A stretch of 31,582 nucleotides of DNA from Phoronis australis (taxonomy: Eukaryota; Phoronida; Phoronidae). Of the stretch, positions 1 through 11,118 are shown one piece after another. The notes under the pieces are model-generated. The model saw only the letters and a list, made by a program, of their open reading frames with translations, did no database searches and had not been told where the DNA came from. The position numbers and the translations under genes are program-made. Location of the stretch: NCBI GenBank assembly GCA_002633005.1, contig NMRA01000153.1, forward strand, positions 335,543-367,124, read 5' to 3'. Positions within the stretch are counted from its first letter, which is position 1. Each line of letters begins with the position of its first letter.

Positions 1-149
1 AAATCCGTTTTTCGTGTTGGCAATAATGACGGGATTGCTTTGGAAATCGTCTTAAGTTAAGGTTTGACAAAGAGAGAATTAATGAGTTTCTGAGTGATTC
101 ACTTAGGCTTCGATTAAAATTCACATCTTACCAGCAGCTTCTGTTTTTT

Positions 150-522
150 CATCGTCACTCAGGTTCCATTTTCTTTAAAAATGAAGTAAATTTTCTCCAT
201 TGCACAGTGGAGCAGACGACGGCAACGGAGTCGTAGTGCGCAGCGCCACTGCCGGTCGCCTGGGATGTCACGGGAGAGCCTACACTTAGCCATAGTTCTG
301 TTAAGAAAGCGCCGTTTTCTGAACTTGACACTTGAAATTGGATCTGAGCCCCCCCCAAACACTAAAATTGCACACATTTAAATCTTATTTCATCCGTTTA
401 ATTACCGGGGCAAATTAATAAAATCAACATTTCCCTACGCTCTTGCTGTTTTATTTTTTTTGCGGCAGCCAAGGGGGGGGGGCCCGGGCCCCCTGGGCCC
501 CCCCCTAAATCCGCCTATGTAT
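150..522 (-). mobile_element. Fragment of a DNA element with a G/C-run terminus
   Basis: Read on the minus strand, the right edge starts CATAGGCGGATTTAGGGGG and runs straight into alternating G and C blocks (473-505). I recall this 'GGCGGATnnAGGGGG...CCCC' layout from termini of hAT-like and other DNA transposons and their short derivatives. A second C-run sits at 350-357. No matching opposite terminus is visible near the left edge of the window, so the element is truncated or runs off the window, and the left boundary given is a guess. Two overlapping minus-strand open frames (about 70 codons each, 155-377) match nothing I recognise. Superfamily is not assigned. Confidence 0.45.
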
Positions 523-3500
523 TGACATCTAACTTGGTCAATGAGTGCGGTTTTTGTTTGTTGTAATAAAGTTTAGTTGTATACTGAAAGAAAAAAACAC
601 ATGACTGTGATATTGTTAATTACGATCAGTATTTGTAAATCTTCCAAGCATATCAATACGCACGGTCGTTTCTCCTTGATCCACAACCAATATTTGCGAC
701 TGCGTGCATTTTTCAGCTGAATATTACCATAATGTTGATTGTCTTGTAAACGAAAATTCTTGATTTATGCATATTGAAAATTTGCCAGTATGTATGGGCA
801 GAGATGACAGTTTATGGCCCGGTTATTTACACTTAATGGGGTCTTGCTCGCACTGGACAACGTGGTCATCACAACTGTGTCTAACTGCGGCGCTGCACAC
901 ACTTAGATCCTGGTGAAAGCCACTCAGAACACTGCTGAAGGACCAGCGGTGAGAACTCATTTACAACTGCATGTTTTCCTTGTAAGAGGCTCACTCATGC
1001 AAAGTGATATTAACATTAAGTTCTAACCGCATATTGGACAATAAGTTGAACTTTCTCTCGAGACAACTATAACCGACTCAAACCGCTGTTCCATTAGTTC
1101 AGTTTCACAAAACAATGATTGAAGCAATGATGACAAATTCTGATGGTTGCACAACTGACAAAAGTTTGAAGAATCAATAAGGCTCTTATTACATCAATTT
1201 GGAAACTGTATCACTTCACTCATGACTTTCAACGATGCCAGGAAAATTGCACAAGGTTGGTGTCTTGGTGTCAAGGGAAACAAATCCTAGATCTACTTCC
1301 AGACATGCCTGAAAATGTTCATACTCCCAGGCAGAAAAATAAACATTTTCATTGTTTTGTTGGTGTGGTACTCACCACCAAGAAACTTGCAAAAATGATA
1401 GAACCTTGGGCCTCATTGCTGATTGTTAAGATTTTGATTTGTTCGAATTGAAACTAGATGAGATTTTGAGCTTTCACAAAGTTTTGAATTTTTTCATCCA
1501 ACAATAATTGAGGATGTTTTAAACTTTTTTAGGGACACGGATTTATTTTTACCACAGTTACTTTAATGCAATTACATGCGACTTTGAGTATTTCTTATAC
1601 CCAAATCATGTCTTTTGATGCATAGCACACAAAAAATTAGTTCAATTTCAATTTTAACCATCTTGTTCGACAAACTGAGGTCCAGCAACAATAACAACGT
1701 ACGCCGTAAATAACAAACATTAGCGTTGTATGAAAAGTTTGCTTGTAGTATGAAATTTGCCAGAAGTGGCAGCACTGTGTTCTCCATTAAAAGTGCAGTA
1801 CACTGCAAGTGTTGAGAACGAAAACCAATTTAAGGGCATAAAAAATGTAAAATTACAGAACAACTGAATTATTAGCCAAGATAACCATGAAATTGGTAAA
1901 AAAAATCTTAAAATTCATGTTTTCTCTCCTGTATGGAATGATCATTCACAACTGTATATTCTTGAAAAAGTAATTTACACCCAAATACATTTCGAAGTAT
2001 TGTGCGTACCCGTGAAACATATGCAAATGTAAATTTATGCCACCATTGCAGTTTTATAGGAAATATATTTCTGTATCAACGCAAATACATTGATTTTATG
2101 CAGACACCAGACTCCTTATTTTTGCTCAGACAACTTGGGGCAATTTATCGAGCGGTCAGAACTATAGTGATGAAAATCTGCTATACCTTATTAAATTCAA
2201 TAATATATAATTTTACTATACACAGACAAGTCAAGATTATCTAATCCCCAAACTCAGACTTGAAAATAAACCAATCACGCTGTAAAACTCGAAAGACAAA
2301 TTTGTACAGTAAAATTTCAAGAATTTGGACACAATATGACAAACAAGTGAAATTTTATTTTCTGATTTTTTCATTAACAAAAGTAGCTATCCCATAAATG
2401 CTTTACCATGTTCAAGTTCTGTACAATAGCAACATCAGAAAATATTTTGAAAAAGCGTGGGTACTCAAAACAACTTAGAAGATCTTGAAAAACAAATTAG
2501 ACAATTTTGACAATTTTGACAATTATTTTGTCCGAAATTGGTGAGAATTTTCTCAAATTATGCTGTGCAATAGAGCCATCTCGGACCAAACAGCGACACT
2601 CCAATTTCACTGTATGTACCCGCAATGTCGCCATATCTGTCAGGCACTTTATTTTGTATTTCATGCCATTGGAGTTACACGTCTCCTTAGATGCTGTCAT
2701 ATTCTTTCCATGTTTTATCGGTTGCATAACTTGCATTACTCTATTCGTCCTTCCAATGCTAACGAAGAATTACTCCTGTGCTATGGACTGCAATTCTGAC
2801 GGGACAAAGTTTGATCAACTTGACAACTACCTGTGGAAGCGTAAGGTTAAGTTCGTTGCCTGAACCGAATCACCTTTCGATACCTTTCAATTCCGGTACC
2901 TTTAAAAAACTGAAATGGAGATTATTTCAACGCGCATAGGAGTAGATACACCTCGACAGTTTCTGTCATGACCTGTTTGAAAATATGAATGACATTCCCA
3001 AATTAGGTCAATGAATATAACGTGCTTTTTTGCCTATCATGCAAAAGTCAAACACTTTAGAAACTATTCCCAACAGGGTTTTGGATGACAGCGCATAAAA
3101 CATGGTATTGAAAAGTTTCACATGAGTCTGATTAATCGTTTCTGAGACAGGGTGTTCCGAAGTTAGGCAAATTTGGTCATGTTTCTCCGGTACTACATAA
3201 CCTTCGGTTTTAAATAAACCAGTGGCAACAGTTGAGTTATGACTTGTCTGAGATTTAAACAGCTTCTCCTCGTAAGACCACTAAAACAGCACTCACTTGA
3301 AATCGGAGCAAAATAAGTAAGCCAAAAAAATTGACCAGATGTTGACTGACATGCTGAATTTGTTTGGTACATATAAATCTACATTTCAGTACTAATAAGT
3401 GCAGACAAAGTAAAAAAAACTCATTTCAAAAAGTTAATGCAATCTCCCAGAAGTATTAATTAACATATATCCTAGATGAGTTTTCTGGCTTTCAATGCTG

Positions 3501-4006
3501 CCATCTTGTGGCTGACACCGACAACCCAACAAGTAGTGGAGCTGATGAATGTTTTAACCAGGCTTAGGATTTTAACTTATATAATCGAACATTTGAACTC
3601 CTGTTCAGGGTAGTGGAAGTATTTCAATCAGCGATTAATCATATCTGGGTATGGGTGTTTTATGATTAATCTCCCGTAAACAATCAAGGAACTTCAAAGG
3701 CCTGTTGATGTGTCTATAGGCAGATTGTCCCAAATCAAATCATGTGTTATGTTATGACAGGCTTGTGCTGTAATTAGAATTAACCCAGAAAGGACACTAG
3801 GACTTTGATTTCATTGCACTGATGGCATTAACACATAAATCACATGCAATCAAAATCGACATAGTAAAGGAAATAAGCTCCAAAAGCAAAAATTATATCA
3901 TTTAACATCAGAATTGGCACCTAAGGTACTTGTCAGCAGCTACGTAAATTTATTTGCAAAAATTCAAACACTGCATCAAATAATACATGCATTTTTCTTA
4001 GCTCGG
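523..4006. other. Anonymous non-coding stretch
   Basis: AT-rich DNA with no gene I can support. Open frames here are at most 118 codons (2507-2863, plus). In that interval three frames on both strands are open together, which points to chance rather than coding. A lone CTCF-like motif lies at 3498-3511 on the minus strand (CCACAAGATGGCAG). Confidence 0.5.
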
Positions 4007-4053
4007 TTTAAGTGCCCACTGCTTGAGTAATCGCCCATACCCTACTTTGTGCA
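4007..4053 (+). repeat. Short diverged fragment of the GGGCGGTTAA element family
   Basis: The text 'TTAAGTGCCCACTGCTTGAG' followed by 'TAATCGCCCATACCCTACTT' parallels the subterminal region of the elements at 28830-28982 and 30458-30620, where the same order reads 'TTAAsCGCCCA...CTCGGTTAAsCGCCCATCCCC'. It has decayed and lacks a recognisable terminal inverted repeat. Confidence 0.45.
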
Positions 4054-4754
4054 ACTTTTGGGCATGTTGCAACATGGCGCTGCAAGACGTGGGCAGGGTG
4101 GAACCAAGTTAAACCCAGCTTACTTTATGAACTTTCATCATCTAAGTGATTTTGTTCAGATTTCACACATCAGACGATACGTTGACATTGACATGTTGTA
4201 GTTCTTCAGTTAGATCTTAATTTCTACAGTTTGAAACTTGCATGTGAAATTGTTGAACAGTGTTACTGGCATTTGTATTTATGTAACGCGTCTTTCTTTT
4301 TTAGTGTACTTAATTGCCATAACAGTACATGGTGGTATCACGAACCTTAGGTCTAACAACCATGAGAAAACAGTGTTTGATGTACGTATCCTATTATGAA
4401 ATAGAAATCAGAACCGTTATAACGCTCTATTACGGCATACTGGACTATATGCAGTCATCGGAACTTTTACAGTGGGGCTTCGGAAAGTACCCGATAGAAG
4501 ACTACTGGGGACGATGGCGGCATGACAGTGGGCTCAAAATTAGACTTACAACGTCCTGGTCGTCACCGACGTATGTTTGTCAAGGTAACAAGTTTTCGAA
4601 TAACCTCGTCTGAATTTTTTGTACCAGGCAACATTTCCGATGCTTATTCGAATTCAGTAGACCAAGTTTTTAAGTGTTTGATGAGAACAGCAGTAAAACT
4701 TCGAGACATCGCCATGTGTTTTCAGATGAGTATGTGATTTTGCCACATTTTCTA

Positions 4755-4906
4755 CTGGGTTGACCGAGATTTGAATTGACCAATTAGTCAAACCCCCCTC
4801 TCGTTGTAATTGCAACCATAGAGCACATGAGATTTATCTCCTGGGTCAACCCAGATGTGTATTGAGTAATTATTCACACCCCCTTCTCGTTGTATAATTG
4901 CAAACG
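4755..4906. repeat. Imperfect direct duplication, period about 86 bp
   Basis: Two consecutive copies begin CTGGGT at 4755 and 4841. Both contain a C-run followed by TCTCGTTGTA(TA)ATTGCAA. The copies differ by substitutions and small indels, so the duplication is old. No function suggested. Confidence 0.6.
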
Positions 4907-5365
4907 GCTTGTGTCAGTCAGGAATGAATTGTCCGTATTTTTAACCCAGTGCCAGATAAACTAAACAGTGAATCGAAAGTTTATCGGGTTTAATACGCAG
5001 ATGACATTAACAACAACGAGACAGGACCGTAAGAGTTCCAACCAAACAGTCGTACGAACAACACTAACCATACAATGGCGCAGGTAACGAAATGTAGTCC
5101 CGTTCAATGATATAAAATAGTATATACCGATATGGGAAGTGGACTGCCATTCAAGCTGGTGGTGTGACATTTTGCAGCATGCTAATACAGTTGAAAACAT
5201 CTGAGTTTTTAGCAACGTTCTCTTGAAATCACCCTTTCAAAGTCGAAATCGTGTTTTTGTTTGATCCGTAAGAAACTTCGTGGTTGTCGGGCTCCGCTAA
5301 CGAACCGAACTCACAAGCTCCGTGCTCAAATGAACACCCCGCGTGCTTGCCCAGTTCACCTGAAA

Positions 5366-5475
5366 CTTGGACGTAAGTGCCCACCTCTTGGGTAATCGCC
5401 CACCCCCGACTTTTCAGTGGCCAATTGTTCATTTTAAGGGCCCACTGTTTGGGTAATCGCCTACCCCCCTGCCAA
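5366..5475 (+). repeat. Fragment of the GGGCGGTTAA element family
   Basis: It contains 'TAAGTGCCCACCTCTTGGG' then 'TAATCGCCCACCCCCGACTTTT'-like text (split by one substitution pattern), and a second partial copy ending at 'GGGTAATCGCCTACCCCC'. This follows the subterminal order of the element beginning at 30458 ('TTAAGCGCCCACCTCTCGG', 'TTAAGCGCCCATCCCC', 'GACTTTT'). No terminal inverted repeat is visible, so it is a truncated or diverged copy. Confidence 0.55.
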
Positions 5476-5699
5476 AGATTTTCCCAATTTCAGCGCAGGA
5501 TATTAACCCGCAAGTTTACAATATAGCTTAAACATGAAAAGTTAGCAGCAATTTTTTTAAGAAATTCACAAAAATGGCTATTTCCATAATAAATGTGTCA
5601 TGTGATTGTGAACAATTGTTCCATGAACTAAGATTGAGAATCACTGAAGATTCAGAAAACATCCTGTTATGCATTAGAAATGGACTATTATTAGTGTGA

Positions 5700-5790
5700 A
5701 AGTGCTTCACCTAAGTCAAGAATCACATTAAGGTAACTGTGAACCTTGTTTATCAGGTTGTACTTATGTGCAAATATTTTGTTAGCACTG
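5700..5790 (+). repeat. Left inverted arm of the foldback element
   Basis: This arm pairs with 6276-6370 in reverse complement. The best-kept core is the 'GTAACTGTGAACCTTGTTT' segment near 5731-5750. Confidence 0.7.
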
Positions 5791-6275
5791 ACCTCTACAA
5801 AATATATATTTTCTGAAAGGTGAATAAATTTGCAAACAAAATTTATTACTATTAGTAATATTTACTAGTCTCATTTTTTCATGAGATATACGTTTTAGTA
5901 AAAGTAAAAAATTTTTTGACTTTGAACAAAGATTTTAAAATTGTTCTTCCTCAAATCATATTTTTCAAATAGTTCTTAGTTTTTTAATTATCAGCTTTTT
6001 AGAGTATTTTGAGCAAAAACGCACAATCTTGATTTTTGAAGGCTTCGTTCTGAAAAACTAGTACCTATTTCAAAAATCTGTTCCCTCAAAAACGATGTTG
6101 TCAACTTATTGACAAAAGACCAATATGATTGGAGGAACAATATTTTCAAAATCTCTGTTCAATGTCAAAAAAAGTTTACTATAAGCACTTATCACAGGAA
6201 AAAATAAAGACAAGCAAGTAGAAATAATAAATTATGTTAGGAACCTTACAGAAAATATGTACTTTGTAGGTGTTA

Positions 6276-6370
6276 GAGCTAACGGAATTTAAGATATTTG
6301 CACACAAGTAGGTTACAACCTGGCAAACAAGGTTCACAGTTACTTTAATGTGGAGATTCACACACTATTA
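6276..6370 (-). repeat. Right inverted arm of the foldback element
   Basis: Reverse complement of the 5700-5790 arm, with substitutions and two or three small indels. Confidence 0.7.
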
Positions 6371-8445
6371 CACTGCCTGGTATTCCATGCTTATAAAGTA
6401 TAATATTCACTTAAGTTGCAACCAACATGGATTTAGACCACTTACCACTGTGAAAGTGGTCTTGAATTGATCCTTAATAAATATAGGGTTGATTTCCGGG
6501 ACTTGGAAAGAAGCAACTGCTCCTTATTACTTGAGATTAGGCGATACATGTTGAGTTTTCATAGCGTGACAAACCTCACTTCTCATCTCAGAAAGAATCA
6601 AGTTGAGACCAAATTTACAGTGTTGAGCGATATCAACAGTGGTCAGTCCAAGTGTCAATCAAAGTACGTCTCCTTGACGAAATGCAAGTTTATCAACGCC
6701 TTACTTTTAGAACAAATAGTAGCTGAAATTGCCAATATTATATTTTCTGAAGGCTTGCTCTAAGTTTCTGAAATGTTAAACAAATTCAGTTATAATTTTG
6801 TCAAAATGCCAGAGATGAAGAGTGACCATTTCGGTAAAAATAATGCAAAGCAGTCGCGTTCCAACCTCTGGGTTGTCTTTACAGCTTTGTTAAAATTTGA
6901 AACATGTAAGATCTAACAGATTACCTTGCGGATATTTTCAAACTTCAAGACTGTTTAATTAGGACAGAGTCCATGACATCACTTTACCAGAGGGTTACCA
7001 ATGTGGATTGGCCATTGAGTTCAAATTGTAGATAAGGGCTGGTCCAGGCATTGTGTAACTGAAAGTTACAGTCTTTTCACAACACCCACAGGTTGTTACA
7101 ATTTGCAGTCGGGGACGCAAAGAGGCTGCAACTTCAACTCTTACTACATTATGTGGCTACCTTTTAGATAAAAAACTTTAAGATAACTGAAAAGCATTTA
7201 AGGTGAGTTATGGTGAAATGCAAGACAGTTTAGACAAGGACATAGGAAGAGAGATGTTAGAAATGGATGTTCAATTACAAGAGAGGAACCAGGGGAAGGG
7301 GGTGGGGAGACATGAATAAAGGACAAGATGTTTTCAAGGCAGTGGATAAGTGATACTTATGAGACAAGCACAGTTTGGACAGATACAAGCAGCTGAGATA
7401 ATTTTCTCCACTGCTCCATTGCTGGTGGTTTACCTCGCTATTAATAAGCTAAATGGTATATTCCTGTCTTTCAGACAGAGTGGCCACATTATGCAGGCAA
7501 CCATTTGTACAATCTGCACACTACAGAAACTCCTAGACAGACTGAGGTGATGTTCCAAGTAGAGCTATACTATGAACTCTTATAACCCAAACAGACAAAC
7601 AACAGGAAATTGTCTACCAAAGTCTTGCAAAAGTAATTCCGATTGTAAAGAAAAAAGCAGAGTTGTTTCCATGGCTACGTTATAATGTGGACACCAACTA
7701 AAAGTGAAACTGAGAAAACATCTACAAAAATCATTAATAAACTGCGATCATACTACACAAACATTTAGAGGGATATTATTAAGGAAAAAAGTGGTTTTTT
7801 GAATTCACTCTTTTCATATAATTGAACCTGCAACCTTCGCTGTCCCAGTCTAACCACTCTGCTGACGGAGCTAAATCACATTCGATAAATGGCAGAATAT
7901 TTTAATCATGTTTAACTGGTAATGGTCTCGATTCCAACAAATGTCTGACAGACAACGGATTGGCGAATTGTAATAGTCAAAGAAATACAACGATTCCGTT
8001 GTTAAGTAGCTTCAGTGAAAGGCAATAAACTTAATAGAATGTCCTACCCACAATGCACTTCTCAGACATAAAGTCCATAGTGTCCCCCTAAAATAATCAG
8101 ATATTAAAGCTATGGGACCATCCGACACATAGCACAAACTGCAAACGGGAAACGACAGGCGGACAAGTCTGGAAGAAGGTTAAAGAAAAAAGCACTAGTA
8201 ACCTTGGTAACCACGATGCCATGTTTGTTCCTGGATTAACATGAGATGTTGTTTACAGATCATAGAAGAGTGCTTATCACTGTAGTTATAGGGGCCACCA
8301 TGTGTTAACAGGGGCAGACACAGCCACGGTTACAACACCAGATGGTTGAGGTTAACCACACATGACAAACCACAGACAACCCAACAGGTGTCACCACAAA
8401 ATACGAGGATCAGGTAGAGGAGGAAAACAAACTGGGGCAAACAAA
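6371..8445. other. Anonymous non-coding stretch
   Basis: No gene is supported. The longest frame (98 codons, 6467-6763) has no recognisable domain. The sequence 'CTACCTTTTAG' before 7168 and 'AAG' then GTGAGT at about 7202 would bracket a short exon of about 35 nt, but splice-like signals this short arise often by chance. Confidence 0.4.
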
Positions 8446-8669
8446 TGGGTCTGAGGTATATCCAGTAGACAAGTAACCCAAGCAACAAGATACAATGGGT
8501 CTGAGGTTGAGACCAGTAGACAAGTAATGCAAGATACAATAGGTCTGAGGTTGACGCCAGTAGACAAGTAATGCAAGATACAATAGGTCTGATGATGAGA
8601 CCAGTAGACAAGTAACACAAGATACAACGGGTCTGAGGTTGACACCAGTAGACAAGTAATGCAAGATAC
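8446..8669. repeat. 44-bp minisatellite, about 5 copies
   Basis: Units start at 8446 (50 bp, containing an insertion), 8496, 8540, 8584 and 8628. Each begins with a form of TGGGTCTGAGGTTGA and contains CCAGTAGACAAGTAA and CAAGATACAA. Because 44 is not a multiple of 3, successive units shift reading frame. The 175-codon minus-strand open frame across 8330-8857 and its two shadow frames therefore exist because the unit lacks stops, not because of selection for protein. Confidence 0.9.
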
Positions 8670-10632
8670 GCACACGGGTTGCTAGTCAGATCATGTGCTT
8701 TGCTTGGTATGCATAGTAATATCTTGCGTAGACCTGCAAGATCTCTGCAAACTTGCAATGAACTAGCCATAGGCAGCGCTGTACTTCTTCTTCCTGCTCT
8801 GATTACGTTCAACTGTGATTCAAAATTTAGAATTTTGACTTTAGTTTCGTAGCCCATGTGACATATCTGTATTATGTCCAGTCATTATGTGGACCTGAAG
8901 ACACATAATATCACGTCTTTGCAATATTTATGTAAAATCGTCAAATTTTTAATTAGACCACGTAACAACATGAATTGGTCTCAAAAGACAACTAGTACAT
9001 AGTTTTAATCGAGGTTAGCAGTGATGTTCACCAAGGGTTCTTTAAGGGGTCAAAAAGTTACAATTTCAGATGAGACTCAATAAGTTGACATTTACAGTAG
9101 TACAGCTGTTCAGGAACACAGTTGTTAGCAAGTTTTAAGTAACACACAGACAGACAGACAGACAGACAGACAGAGGTGCATTACCTAACACATTTGTAAT
9201 GGGACTCTTGTAGTAAGAAAGCTTATCCAATGGAAATGATTTTCTTCAATAGCTTTCAGGACATGAACTTAGCGAAAACTATCACGGGTTTTGCTAATTT
9301 GCAACTGGCTTTGAAACGAGAAGAACTGCAATTGGAGTGACTAAATGTCTTTAAAGCGTACTTCTAACACATGAAAATCTGTTAACTTCCAAAAGTTAGC
9401 AAAAATAATATGTTAGCAAGATTCATATTCAAGAACTCAACCTGGCTTTATGATAACTCAACATTCTGGTCTCGTCCACCAGTAATTTCAGTAGCGGCCA
9501 TTTTGCCTACCAAGAGCTTAGGCTCACTCACGAAACACTCGCCAATCACGAGCGTGATCTTGTGTGGTCTTGTATGATCTTGCCAAACTTGTAAGAAAAT
9601 TGCAATACTGAATGCACTCCTACCTAATAGCCTAAACACCAAGTGGAATTCCTCCTGCAGATTCGCAGCTATTTTGTGCCTTTATGTGGCACTCATCAAT
9701 GAGCTGAGACCAATCTCAGCTCTAAAAACCAAGTAAAGGACTAGATGCTAGAATTAACTAGTCACCCAGTTCCAACAATCACAAGAACCAAAGGCTTCCA
9801 CATCAAAACAAACCCATAATATTCAAACACTGGTGACACAAGTTCATTACCAAGTGCCATTTTTGCTATTTCAAGAAAAATCTACATTTTATCATTCACT
9901 CCTGATGAAGAGCTTTGTTTATAGGGCTCTAATGATACATTTGAGTTTGTTTATGTGTTGATCATCATGGGTCATAAAGTAATACCAATGAATCCTAACT
10001 GTTAAACAAATATCAAAGCCTGTATCATGCCAATTTCACAAATCAACAGGGTTCCGTGACACATACACACCCAACAGGGCTAGAATCTCGGTTCTTGTTT
10101 GGCAACCTAGTAAAAATCCCAAGTTGCCATTAAGTTGCCACGCCACATCCAAGCATGCATTAAGAATACTACAGGAAGTAAACATTGACAAGTCGGAACC
10201 ATTCAGCAAAAATCAGGACTCGAACGTGATTGCGTTCCTCAGCACCCAGCAGGCTTGATGCTCGTAATTTCACTTCGAGCAAACAAGGCATTTCTTGGGC
10301 TTTTTATTTCAAGTATTTCGTTTTCAGCTCTTACCACCGATTTTTTGCTATCTCAGTTCCTGTTTGACGAGCAGGTCACACTTGGCAAGTTGACATTATT
10401 GCTAAGCATCAAGCCCTGCTTTCTTATTTTAAAAATTTGCTGAAGAACCATGACATTGTTTCAGTTATTCCTTTGAAATTAATTTTCCCTTTCAAACACT
10501 GATCAAATGAAAAATTTTTCTACAGAGTCTAATAAGCCATCCACAGCCAACCAACAAAATGAAATGCTGCTTATTACTTACTGCAAAAGATAAAATGATT
10601 GACGACTCTGCACACTCCACAGTCGATCTTAC
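8670..10632. other. Probable intron or flank of the CUB-like gene
   Basis: This lies downstream of the CUB-like exon on the minus strand, so further exons might be expected. I found none I can support. A tetranucleotide microsatellite sits at about 9146-9174. A minus-strand frame at 9448-9642 has a Kozak-like 'AAAATGGCC' but no recognisable domain. Confidence 0.35.
9146..9174 (+). repeat. (CAGA)n microsatellite
   Basis: About seven perfect tandem copies of the tetranucleotide CAGA. Likely length-polymorphic. Confidence 0.95.
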
Positions 10633-11118
10633 CTGGTTTGTTTTCCAGTTTCAGCGACATCGCAAATCTACTGTACTGGCCAGGAACCCACTTAAAGGTG
10701 ATGTTAAGATACTGTGAGACTGAATGAAAGACTTGAGGCGACTGGTAATTCATGTTGGCCTCGCAGATAACGCTCGTGTGTAGACAATTCGATTGGTTGT
10801 AAGACACGATCTCAATGTACGGTAGACAGTCTTTACTGCCGGCCGCCACCTGGTGGCCGATTGTGTCGCATTGCTTAGCACCAGAGTCTAACTGAGAATG
10901 TGGTAACCTCTCCATGGCAACGGAGTCGTTCGTTGTTTGAGTTTTTGCATTGCTTCGGGGCCTCCATTGGGAGAAGTTTGATATATTTGTGAAGTTGAGT
11001 ATCATCTGTACATTCTTGGATGGTCTAATATCATATCGACATGCCTCGACGCCCCGTTTTTCGTAGATCAGTGAAACAGCATTGATTTCATCCGACTCTT
11101 CATATGTCTCGTAACAAA
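10633..11118 (-). CDS. Internal exon encoding a CUB-like extracellular domain
   Basis: This is the only convincing coding exon in the window. It runs from an acceptor (minus strand TTCTAG) to a strong donor (CCAG then GTAAGA), is 486 nt long, and is open throughout. It starts with two bases and ends with one base of a split codon, so both introns are phase 1, the usual arrangement for shuffled extracellular modules. Of its 161 full codons, Cys are at about residues 1, 26, 83, 97, 111 and 118. 'CRYDIRPSKNVQMILNFTNI' fits the CUB C-x-W/Y-x-I...LxF pattern, 'CLPYIEI' fits C-x-x-D/Y-x-x-x-I, and 'ICEA' plus 'LNITFKW' fit the late Cys and closing strand. Six N-glycosylation sequons (NFT, NIS, NFS, NDS, NQS, NIT) support a secreted or cell-surface protein. 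Residues about 50-95 form an unusually long insert between strands. No partner exon, signal peptide or membrane segment was identified. An alternative acceptor (TTTTGCAG, about 10582) would give a 51-nt intron and a short hydrophobic terminal exon, which seems less likely. CUB assignment rests on pattern only. Confidence 0.65.
10843..10856 (-). promoter_or_regulatory. Perfect CTCF-core-like motif inside the CUB-like exon
   Basis: On the minus strand the sequence CCACCAGGTGGCGG agrees with CCASYAGRKGGCRS at all 14 positions. It lies in codons reading H-Q-V-A-A. It may be coincidence in coding sequence, since 14 partly degenerate positions are not rare genome-wide. Binding is not shown. Confidence 0.3.

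Larger units (their letters stand above)
5689..6370. mobile_element. Foldback/MITE-like element with long inverted arms
   Basis: The block around 5700-5790 (containing 'GTAACTGTGAACCTTGTTT' and 'GTGCAAATAT') reappears in reverse complement around 6276-6370. Each arm is roughly 80-95 bp with moderate mismatch. The outer edges also pair: TTAGTGTG on the left and CACACTA on the right. The 485-bp centre is very AT-rich with no coding signal. This is the architecture of a foldback or MITE DNA transposon. The target duplication is unclear (perhaps TTA) and the superfamily is unknown. The minus-strand open frame at 6179-6361 lies inside it and is not a gene. Confidence 0.7.

Noticed and set aside
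2507-2863. 118-codon plus-strand frame with hydrophobic stretch
   Set aside because: Two other frames, one on each strand, are open over the same interval. No domain, splice signal or promoter context was recognised.
8330-8857. 175-codon minus-strand open frame, the longest in the window
   Set aside because: Half of it is the 44-bp minisatellite, which shifts frame every unit and is open in three frames. There is no domain in the remaining part.
9448-9642. Minus-strand start codon in good context (AAAATGGCC)
   Set aside because: Only 17 codons follow before a stop and no clear donor is present.
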